From Chrysomallon squamiferum (taxonomy: Eukaryota; Mollusca; Gastropoda; Neomphalida; Peltospiridae): 64,000 nt of DNA. The position numbers and the translations under genes are program-made. How positions within the stretch are numbered: the first letter of the stretch is position 1; each line of letters opens with the position of its first letter. The stretch lies in NCBI GenBank assembly GCA_012295275.1, contig CM022672.1, forward strand, positions 12,325,904 to 12,389,903. The letters are read 5' to 3'. Under the pieces are notes generated by a model. The model made no database searches. It was not told where the DNA came from and saw nothing but the letters and a program-made list of their open reading frames with translations. This document shows positions 54,518 to 64,000 of this stretch, one piece after another.

Positions 54518-55755
54518 TATACTGCTATAAAACAAAATAGTCATTTAAAATTATGAGTAACATTTTTCTGTTTTGTTCTGTAAATTTAATTTCAAAAGTA
54601 AACAGCTGTTTAAACATTCGCACGGTTTGTATTTTTTCTTTTTTTACTTTGTTCTTTATATGTTTTGTATCTAGAAGTCTATTGTTTCCGCAGGTAGCAA
54701 CTGAAGCTGAAACAGTTTTAATCAAATTCTTTCCTGAAGAAGCCTTGAATTTTTACAATTCTATGGTAAATGCCTCGCAAAAGTTTGGCAACGATTTGCA
54801 GCAAGCACAACAAAAATGGTTGCTAGGCAGAGCAAAGACTCGAGGCAGAGGTAAAACAACGGTTACAAAAGAATTTTCATTGTTTGTAGCTGACTGTCAA
54901 TTAAATATATAATTACATACAAGTATATGCCCAATTTAATTTTGTTGTTTCGAGTTCTGTTCACTGTTTTCAGACAATTTTATTGTCTGTCCATTATGTC
55001 TATAGATAATGGATATTAACCAATATGAATATATTACATTTTTAATTTTTAAATTTTATTTTATTTTATTTTTTTTTTTATTTTTGTTTATTTATTTATT
55101 TATTTATTTATTTTTTATTTATTTTTTTAAGTTATATATTAACTGATGAAATAATTTCTTTCATTTAGGGACAGAGTATGACGATGCCATGAGTTTGTTT
55201 AAAAAAGCACTGCCTGTCATTCAAAAGAGTGACAACCACTATGTTTTCATTTCACTTTTGGCCGACATGGGTTACAACTGCTACAAACAGGGAGATTATG
55301 AGACTTCACTTGAGTAAATAATTCTTGATATTATAATCATTTTAAATGAATACAAACCATATGTGTTATACATGAAATGATTAACTTATCAACAACAATG
55401 CAATACAGTAATAACAACAACAGCAACAACAACAACTACTACTACTTCTAATAATAATAATACAACACTGATAATAATAACAACAACTACACTAATAATG
55501 ATGATAATAATAACCGTAATCATCATCACCATCAACATCTGTCCTGTAACACAGCCTCATTTTCAGATCATTTTCATGTGATACTTCCTGTATCAGTTTT
55601 AATGCTATTTTTGTAGATATTACAAGGAGGCTCTACAGGAGGCTGCAAAACACGAATCAAGTGGAAAACTCCTCAACAGAGTGTTTTCAATTCGATGTGA
55701 CACTGCCATACAACTAATTTTCTTGAGTTAGTAACAATAATAAACTCTGTGTGTG

Positions 55756-55787
<32 letters not shown>

Positions 55788-56267
55788 CATGCGTGCATGT
55801 GTACCTATGTACATTCGTATGGATAGACATTTATGCATATCTCTATTTTCATGTCTTAGTAAATATGAATATAAGTATTTAAATGTGTGTGCATTCTGTA
55901 TGAATCTACTTGTCACTGAAAAACATTGCTTACATCAAATTATCTTTCTGTCTTTATCTCAAATGTCGATCAAGCATATCTTTGTTCTGACTGTTAAATT
56001 GATTTATATTTTTATTTTGCATCTAGATAAAGTGGACAGTGCTGAAGGTATTCTTGAAGAAACTTTGAGATTAATAACAGTGGTTGCACCTCATCACCCA
56101 TCAGTCCCCATTATGATTAACAGTCTAGGACTGATTTGTGAAAGAGGTAGAATTATTTTCTTCAGTAGCAAGATTTTTATAAAGATATAAAAGTGTTATA
56201 TATCTGGAGGATTTATTTTTTTTTTTTTTTTTTTTTTTTGATTGATTGATTGATTAATTAAATTATT

Positions 56268-56299
<32 letters not shown>

Positions 56300-56865
56300 T
56301 TTTACATTTTATATTTATTATTATTATTATTAAAAAATTTTTTGCTAAAGTAATAGAATTCATTTTGTTACAGGATCAAATGCTTTTATGATATCTACAT
56401 GTTTTTATTTTCTACTGTGTGTATTATGTCTTTTTTTCCATCTATCTGTCTTCTTTTCTGCTTGTCTGACGATCTGTCTGTTTGTCTGTCCAATCATACT
56501 CATTCTACCTATCTCCATGCCTTTCATTTAACACCTTAACAAACAATGAGAATATAGTTATATGGAGAACATATCTCATGAAAACAAAACCTATATCTTG
56601 TCAAACAGTAAGTGGAATAAAAACAACTAAATATATTTTTTTTTTATTTTTAAGCTCGGCATGATCATGAAAATGCATTAAGATACTATACGTCATCTCT
56701 GCACGAGCGCAGGAAGTATGCCAACTTGGCACCAGCAGACCTCGTCGTGGCACTGAACAATGTTGCTATGCAACATTCAAAACGATGCAATCACTGTAAG
56801 TGCTTTTATCTTCAAATAAATATGTTATTTTTGCATTTATCATTCGAACTGATCAACAATTTCAT

Positions 56866-56948
<83 letters not shown>

Positions 56949-57128
56949 ACTGATACAAATGTAAACTTTGAGAAAAATACTTTTTGTGAATCATTTAAAG
57001 TGGCTGTAAAATAGTACAATTATATGTGTCCTTTAAAATATATTTAAGTATTCTACTCAGAATTCTCTTCAAATTTTAAGAAACATATGGTTGTTATATA
57101 ACACTATCTATTGCATCAGTTCTCTTTT

Positions 57129-57173
<45 letters not shown>

Positions 57174-59486
57174 ATATACATATATATAATTTCAGATTAT
57201 GCCTTGAAGCTGCTTAATGAAGCACTGACTATTCGAAAGAAGCTAGGCTGGCTGGAATATCACACAGGACTGACGTGCTTGCACTTGGGACAAGTTCACA
57301 TGGCACTGTAAGTACTCCTTGTAGCAGTTCTTTAGTAACGTCTGTGTTTAATACCAGTTTTAAATTTGTGTTATCTATTTTGAAATTCAAAATTTGCATC
57401 TTTCTTTTTCTATTTTGAAATTCTTGTTGGTTGTTTTTCTTTGGGGGGTCATTTCAACTTTTTTGAGTAAAACAAAGCAAAAATTCTTTTTGAATTGTTT
57501 GACAATATTTGTTTAAAGGGTTTGTTTTGATGTAATATATTTTTTTAAAGTTCAAAACAATGTTGTTAGTATCAAAAATTTTTAATTTCATTTCTAATCT
57601 GTAAAAAAAAATACAAATGATTAAAATTCTTTCAAATAATTATTCAATAGATAAATATTTTTTGAAAAGGGTGTTTGGATTTTGTTTAATATGGGTTATT
57701 TTGGTAAAATAATTAATAATAGATTTAAAAATATATATTTTCAGATTAGACTTTGAAGAGTCACTGAAATATATCACCAAAGCTTTGGAAATCTTTCGAA
57801 CATGCACAAAATATCACCACATACAAATTGCTGTGTTAGTTGGCAATGGCACATAGCCTAGCAGGTTTGGGCAGATGGGATGAAAGTGTAGAAAGACTGA
57901 AAGAAGCAGTAATTCTGCCTAAAGAATCTCAAAAGCAATGTCCATCTGATGTGAACACTGATTTTGCAAAGAAGCATTTGTTTTAGTGTTGCAGGGACAC
58001 CGCGAGCAGGTAAAGTCTTTCTTTGAATCACAAAAATCCAGCATACGCAGACAGCTGTCAGTGACCAGAGAGAAAAATGAAAACAATATTTACTGCTGGC
58101 TTCAGAAACAGCTGATTCAGTTGAGTGAAGCAGAAAATATGTTTATTTTAACAGACATCAATTCCAACAGTGATGTAAATGGTATTTTAAGTAATTGTGA
58201 ATTTTGTTTGGCAATGCTTAACTCTGGCTTCAATGCCTATGAAATGTGGAGCAATGTCGAAAAGCAAGTGACAAGACATGCCACTGCTTTCCAACAACTT
58301 TGTGAGTCACCAAGTCTTTCTTCAGTAGTTGGAATAAAAAGTGGCATTGGAAGAATGTCAGAAATAATCAGGTTAATAGTTCAAACAAACTGTTGTGAAC
58401 TGTTAACAAACGAGGGGCAAGCATCCACTGATGTTGATGATAAACCCTCCCAACACAATCAAACAAGGTCAGATAATTCTGTGACATTTACTAGAGAATG
58501 TTCTTTGAATGAGCAACAGCCTTCAGCAGTAGAAACTTTTCTGAATAATGAGATACATGAAGCTAGGAAATCTGTATTAACCTCAGAATATCAAAACATG
58601 AACAATTTTCCAACAGTTTCTGAAGAAGATAAAAGTACTCTAATTTCAGAAAAAGATGCATTTGATATTAAATCATATCTAAAACAGCTTCCATCAAATA
58701 AAACTGAAATGGTTTGTGAAAAAAACATCAGCTGCAGTAAACCGTTGTGACAGAATGAAAAACAGAACTGGAAATGAACCATTGGAATATAAAATGCCTG
58801 AGATTTGTACAAGTATATCACAAAAAGATGACAGTCTTGGTATTAAATTAAGCTTGTTAACACAAGATGTAACAAGCAAAACAGACAATACACCACATAT
58901 GAGAAATGATTTTTTTACAATGGCAGATTATCATTTGAATATGTCTGTTCAATCAAATATGTCTGCTCTGTCAAAAACAAAGGATTGTTTACTTAACAAC
59001 AATACATTACCTCAGAACATGGAACAGATGAGTTCAAGAAATGATGTTCTTTCTTCTAAATCATCTTTCAAAAAAGCTGAAGGACATGTTGCTGTATGGC
59101 CACCAAACTCTTTCAGTAACCTTGATGAAATTCATGCTATAACACCTCTTTCTGTAGACTCTGATGAAAATGTACTAGATTCTAATAATTATGGTTTCTT
59201 TGGCAATGGAATGATTGAAAACAGTTCAACACCAAATTCTAATTTATTTTCAAGTCACAATAACCATCTATTCCAGATGCCTCCAAACATGGCAAGTTTA
59301 GCAAACAGAGTGTTGACAGAAGATTCAGTAAGTCTGGATTCGTGTGTTTCTCCAGGTTGTGAGCCATTTGAAATGCCACCAGCTCTGAATCGTTCGTCTG
59401 TCAGCAATAAATGGGAAGGTTTATCTCAAAGAGAGAACCCACAGAGAGTGATGAGAGGGACACATAAAGTAATCCACCGACCCTAA
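52702..59486 (+). CDS. NB-ARC/STAND-like protein with TPR array and disordered tail; last exon frame-broken
   Basis: Exons: 52702-52881, 53251-54303, 54694-54850, 55169-55313, 55617-55726, 56027-56146, 56655-56795, 57196-57307, 57745-59486. The ATG has an in-frame TAA two codons upstream, so no effector domain precedes the NTPase in this exon. Residues 21-29 (RPFVGRREL) are the usual NB-ARC lead-in. Residues 48-56 (GQPMVGKAS) align with Walker A, 128-137 (FIFAFLKCEE) with Walker B, 166-171 (VIVTTQ) with the sensor strand, 220-222 is GLP, and 329-333 (LRIHP) sits where winged-helix MHD motifs lie. From about residue 412, exons 3-9 encode six or seven TPRs (for example CYKQGDYETSLEYYKEAL, ALKLLNEALTIRKKLG, LGRWDESVERLKEAV). 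A long Ser/Asn-rich tail follows. The last exon moves frame near 57840, 57962-57983 and 58719-58725. Family members are NLR-type sensors or scaffolds; the role here is unknown. It may be a live gene with sequence errors or a decaying copy. Confidence 0.8.
53154..53198. repeat. (GT)22 microsatellite in STAND intron 1
   Basis: A perfect run about 50 nt before the exon 2 acceptor. The same intron holds imperfect (AGT)n. Confidence 0.95.
56872..56945. repeat. (GA)37 microsatellite in a STAND intron
   Basis: A perfect run 77 nt after the exon 7 donor. Confidence 0.97.
57132..57171. repeat. (CA)20 microsatellite at a STAND splice acceptor
   Basis: It ends 25 nt before exon 8, occupying most of the place of the polypyrimidine tract; only ATATATAATTTCAG separates it from the exon. 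Confidence 0.95.
57836..57856 (+). other. Frame break 1 in the STAND-TPR last exon
   Basis: The frame from exon 8 (LDFEESLKYITKALEIF, a TPR) meets TAG at 57854-57856. The next TPR, starting LAMAHSLAGLGRWDESV, is in the +1 frame and is open only from 57840, after a TAG at 57837-57839. One surplus base close to 57839 would account for it. No plausible intron fits, because coding similarity continues on both sides without a gap. Confidence 0.8.
57962..57986 (+). other. Frame break 2 in the STAND-TPR last exon
   Basis: The +1-frame TPR reading ends at TAG 57984-57986. The original frame has its last stop (TGA) at 57959-57961 and then stays open for about 260 codons with EAFVLVLQGHREQVKSFFE. The switch back must lie in 57962-57983, near the A/G-rich GCAAAGAAG stretch, and corresponds to one missing base. 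Confidence 0.75.
58719..58750 (+). other. Frame break 3 (A7 run) in the STAND-TPR tail
   Basis: The original frame ends at TGA 58748-58750, while a 256-codon reading in the +1 frame runs from about here to TAA at 59484-59486. The two frames overlap only in 58683-58750, which contains an A7 homopolymer at 58719-58725. One surplus A would join them. Both flanking frames are long and open, so both look translated or recently so. Confidence 0.75.
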
Positions 59487-60326
59487 AAACAAAACACTAT
59501 TTAAAATAACACTTAATATGCATCAGGTCTGTGATATGTAATGCACCTATGGACCACTGCAAAATGGGACACTTCGTTGCAATGTTGATATTATTTTGAA
59601 ATAATGCACAGCAACTTTAACAAAGTATCTGTGCATTTTGGCATCAATTACAGTTGATAAATTATTTTATTATTATGGTTTTGTTTGTTTATATTTTACT
59701 AATCTTTTTGTAACATCACTGATCTGTAAATTTATATATATAATTTTTTTAACTTCCGTTATTTCACAAAGTTGAATTATATTTCCTTCCTGAAAATGAC
59801 ACATTAAGAAATTATTGTAATATAGATATACTCTGTGTACATTGATGTAAAATATGTTTTTCAGTACTTATTTGTTAATTTATGCAGAAAATATAAAAAT
59901 GTGTGCGTATATCTCTATAAACACTGTGTATATTCTTATTTGGTTAAAAACCATTTATTAGTGTTCCCATTTATGATATACTTCATTTAATCTCACTCTG
60001 TTAAACATTGAGTCATTCAAGAATAATAATTTGAAATTAAGTTCAAGTTTGTTTATTACAATTGATAAATAAGGATTTAACCCCAAAAATGTATTTTATT
60101 ATTTTTTGTTTATATATGCTTTACTAATCTTTTTGTGATATCACAGATCTGTAAATTTACTATGCATTTTGTAAACTTTTTTTACTAATATTTAAATTAT
60201 TTGTTAAAACAGTTGTTTATTGATAGCCCAGATGATTTACCAGGTAAGTGAACAGGATTATGTATGTTACAGTTTCTATACCATGCTTGGAGTTTGAATC
60301 TGTTGTGGATTTGTGTGTGTGTATGA

Positions 60327-60357
<31 letters not shown>

Positions 60358-62359
60358 AGTGTGTGAACCTTAATATGTTTATTTTCAAATAGTGCATTTA
60401 TTATAGCAAATAAAATAATAGTAAAAAAAAGTGAATTTACCTTGTGTTTTTTACCATATACAGAAATGACTCACATAAAAAATGAATGTGGTGATTTTCA
60501 AAGGCAATTTTATTGTTAACATGCTTTCAGTTTAATGATAAAATCAGTTATCAATAAATCCCTAAAACAAATAAGAATGAAATCACCATTTACATATGCC
60601 ATTAACTCTTTAATATCTATAGACAACTCAGTTTTATTTTCATTAGAAAGTGGTGAAATATATATAATCATTTCAGGAAAATCATTTCAACAAACTGGGT
60701 TGGATCAAATCAAATAACTGTATTTTATAAAACAAAAACAATTATTAAAACAACCATATCCAGGATTTAATATTAATGAAATAGTGCCTATTATACTTCC
60801 AGTATGTTAACCTGTCTTGTAACTTTGCAAACAATTAAATCTATCTTGGCTTCTAGTATTAAATGAGTTACTGGAGGACAGTTCTCTTTAATATGAGAAA
60901 TTAAAATTGTTATTTTAAAGAATGTAACACTCTTTATGTAAATGATTTTAACTGGTTCTTTGTTACTCAAACTGTGAATCTCTGAGTGTATTTCCTTCCT
61001 GTATTGTTTATATACAATGTGCTATCATAAACAAGTTAAAAACAAATTTTGTTTCACTGTTTGTGTCAAAACATATCAACTTTTATTGGAGGTTGATACT
61101 ATGGGAAATACTTTTCACTCATATTATATATAATGATATTTAAATTAAAACAAAAATATCAGCATAACGAATGTCCTAAGGATTAGTTTTTATAAATAAT
61201 TTTCATGAAGTAAAAGTTCTTAACAATTATTTCCATGTTAATTTTCTATTACTTATTATTGGACAAATTTTTATTAAAATTATAAAATTATCTCTTTTGC
61301 TATCATTTATTATAATACAATCACAAAAAATATTGAGCAAAAAACAAAAATTAAAAAAAATGTTTATGTAATGTAAAAAAAAAAAAATTTGTATAAACGT
61401 TTTTACTTCAGTTTGACCCGTTTTATTTCTGAGAATATGCAAAATGAAATATAAATCCTTGTAGTATTTTAGTAGTTCATTACAGAAAATTATTCATACA
61501 CATTTTAAGAAAACAAAAAATATAAAATTTAAGTTAAATAGGTTTTATTTTATTTTAATCCTGTAACTAAGATCCAGGTAAAATCCTTGAAGGATAATGA
61601 TAATTATACCAGATCAACAAACTGAAACCAGTTTATTTATTAATTTCCAGACTTTTCTCACTTAAACCATAATTTCATCTTTCATTTCTGTTATCTCATA
61701 TCTTTTTTTAATTTATAACTGGTGCATATGCTTTGTCAAGTGTTTCCAGGATATTTTCATTTCATTATTTGAAAATTAAAATAAATAAATAAATAAATGA
61801 GAAAAGGCAAGAAGATAAATGTCCGTCTTCTCACTTTAAATTTATTATTTTTCTCCAACCTAATTTTTTTTTCTTATTCTTTCTTCATGTATTTTTTAAA
61901 AATTATTTATGTTAATATATATGAGTGTGTTTCTATGTCTGTCTACATGTGAGTTTCTTTTTTTTTTTATCAATTTTTATAATTATTTTTGTCTTCCTGG
62001 TTTTTCTTCTTTTTTTTTTTTTTTTTATAAACTTCCTTTGTCTGTATTTTTAAATAATACATTTTATTTTTTAACATCTTGCATTTATTTTACAATTATT
62101 GTTATTGTTGTTGTCTTCATTTTTGTATTTTCATATTTTCTGACCCTAACAATATAGCTCTGGGTCAGATGATGGCCACCATTGTGCATGATAAATGTGC
62201 TAGCTGGGGCTATATTTCTTTTGTATAGTCTTCAAACTTACCTTTCCTCTGTCATTTTATTCTTTATTCTTCCTGTTTCTTCTTATTCATCAGTCATTTT
62301 GTTTCTGCTTTCTACATATTCATATCTGATATTATATTCAGTTATTTATTCACTGATTA

Positions 62360-62411
<52 letters not shown>

Positions 62412-64000
62412 CATTCTTATCATTTCAATTGATTTAGCATTCATCATCATTCTTTGGGGTTTTTTAATTTTTTTACATTTATATTTTATCTTTCTAAAAA
62501 ATATTATTATTGAAGTAACTTATTATTATTTTTTTTTTTTTCTTCCTCATTCTTACTTACATAATTAATGTTTCAACTTCTTATTACAAATGATGGAAAT
62601 GATTTTATTATTATTATTATTATTATTACTATTATTATTATTATTATTATTATTTTCTTGTTGTAATATGGTAAATTTCAGTGCCATTTTGATCCAGTTT
62701 GCATAGGGTATGACGATTACATGTTATAAACATTGTATTAGAAAATTAATCAAATAAAGATAGGTATAACTAACAGTCCTATATATACCTTACTAAAATA
62801 AGCAGTTTTATTTTTTTTTGGATCATTCATAATTTATTATAGAATAATAATAGTGCATAGTTTACAACATGCATACTTACTGTATATCCTACAAAAACAG
62901 AAAACAAAGTTCCATTTTAATTGCTAGAAAACTCACGAAGTACATAATTAAATTTCTTGGATTTCACATTATCAGCCCATGGAAATTGGACATAAACTGG
63001 AAACCAAAAAGTAGAAGAACTTCGTCAGCATGCGTAGCCTCCCCCATCACTACCACTGCATGTTTTTACACTTAACAAAGGGAAACAAATATTACGTTCG
63101 AACACTGTTACGAGATGCACCATAAATAATACGTTTAAATTTATTTATTTTAGGAGGGAATGTATTTACGAATTTGAATAATATATAATTAACAGTGTCG
63201 ATAAAAACTTCTTATAATAAGGCTTATTTTCAAATGATCGTGAATCAGAACTTCACTATACCATAGATACCCATGGTTACGACTTCTATAGAAATAAAAT
63301 AATTATAAAAACAACAGACACATTCGCATTATTTCCTAATATTATCTCTTCTTTTTTCTCTATTTTTTTTTTTTTTTAAATTAATTAATTAATATTACTT
63401 TAATGTTATTTTAAATATACTCACAGTTAACAACCTGTGGATAATTCGGTGAATTAATAATATTTGAATTTATATTTTTAATAAAAATATTACTCCTCAA
63501 GTAGCATGGACCAACGATTTTTTTAAATAATACATAATAGTACATGTTTTACAAGTTGAATGTTTTTTGTTTTAACGAAAAAGAGTGAAAATATAACTTT
63601 TTATAAACGTTTTTTATAAGGCCTGTTGACGGACCTTTTTCTTTTTTTTAAATTTTCCGTTGTAAAACTGATTCAAACGTTACAATGAATGTATCGATGC
63701 AATCATTCAAATAACACGTGACCAGTTTGCTTTGTACCTGTAAATACGACCAATAATGCATTGAAAATGGAAATAGATAAATAAAAAAAAGAATTATAAT
63801 GGTTTCAAGTATAGTTTTACAACTTCGTACTCAGAACCGTCTACTATAGAGTTTTAGCAGAGTAACGTGTCCACATTATGTTACCTAATGAGAATAGTCA
63901 TCTTCATATTCACGCGCCAGTGTCTGTGAAAATTATTTATTTTGTTTTATTTTATTATTGTTATTATTAAAAAAAAAATTGGGGGGTGACGATGTCGTAA
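59487..64000. other. 3' flank of the STAND gene and AT-rich DNA
   Basis: It holds (GT)n at 60311-60354, (TTA)n at 62363-62410 and 62604-62654, and many T-rich runs. AATAAA hexamers occur (for example 60409-60414) but are uninformative here. I see no second gene. Confidence 0.6.
59656..60165. repeat. Direct duplication of about 80 bp in the STAND 3' flank
   Basis: TATTTTACTAATCTTTTTGT then CACTGATCTGTAAATTTA (59690-59733) recurs with few changes at about 60115-60159, and upstream TATTTTATTATT and GTTTGTTTATAT-like bases also match. Spacing is about 425 bp. Confidence 0.8.

Noticed and set aside
57834-57856. A tiny intron (GTGTTAG...CATAG) to explain STAND frame break 1
   Set aside because: It would be about 24 nt, far too short, and would delete residues that complete a TPR helix.
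58719-58726. A AAA AAC heptamer in the zero frame at STAND frame break 3, a classic -1 ribosomal slippery site
   Set aside because: The -1 frame hits a stop within about five codons, whereas the long downstream frame is +1, so -1 slippage does not explain it.
58716-59486. A separate gene starting at GTG 58716
   Set aside because: GTG is not a usual eukaryotic start, there is no promoter spacing, and the composition continues the preceding tail in another frame.
62182-62568. A 128-codon Leu/Ile/Phe/Tyr-rich plus-strand frame resembling a membrane protein
   Set aside because: It is driven by (TTA)n and T-rich DNA with no known motif.
1-64000. CRISPR arrays, operons, rRNA or intact tRNA genes
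   Set aside because: None seen; the window is an intron-rich animal nuclear sequence.

Overview
This is a window of an animal nuclear genome. Four multi-exon genes with GT-AG introns sit in very AT-rich DNA full of microsatellites. The conserved genes match vertebrate proteins closely, but the style (short exons, introns loaded with GT/GA/ATT repeats, hAT-type miniature elements) suggests a lophotrochozoan invertebrate. A mollusc, possibly a cephalopod, is my best guess; this is inference from style, not from a diagnostic sequence. All exons below were joined by hand from reading frame, splice-site consensus and family similarity.

Layout, left to right. (1) 1-7.2 kb is mostly AT-rich intergenic DNA, with a possible hAT remnant (883-1152), a degenerate 43-bp tandem repeat (about 3235-3452) and one orphan candidate exon on the minus strand (618-812). 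(2) 7.2-12.7 kb, minus strand: a TAPP-type protein with two PH domains (PLEKHA1/2 family), 11 coding exons, about 326 aa. (3) 13.8-27.8 kb, plus strand: an SFI1 homologue (centrin-binding centriole protein), 27 coding exons, about 1431 aa, divergent from TAPP across a shared 1.1-kb promoter interval. (4) 32.1-43.0 kb, minus strand: sideroflexin-5, 12 coding exons, about 325 aa, with a 26-nt microexon. Its upstream region holds a direct duplication that carries a CCAAT box. (5) 43-52.6 kb is mainly repeat-rich DNA with a complete 311-bp hAT-type MITE with a perfect 8-bp target duplication, and a candidate pair of tiny exons at 48.3 kb. (6) 52.7-59.5 kb, plus strand: an NB-ARC/STAND-like protein with a TPR array and a long polar tail. 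(7) 59.5-64 kb: 3' flank with a duplicated 80-bp block and simple repeats.

The three conserved genes are housekeeping-type: PtdIns(3,4)P2 signalling, centriole structure and a mitochondrial carrier. Nothing ties them into one pathway. The most unusual locus is the STAND-TPR gene. Its Walker A hydroxyl residue, Walker B acidic pair and sensor arginine all appear to be replaced. Its last exon changes reading frame three times, although about 6.2 kb of coding sequence in the other three genes has no frame break. Its NB-ARC exons are also CpG-rich while its last exon is CpG-poor.
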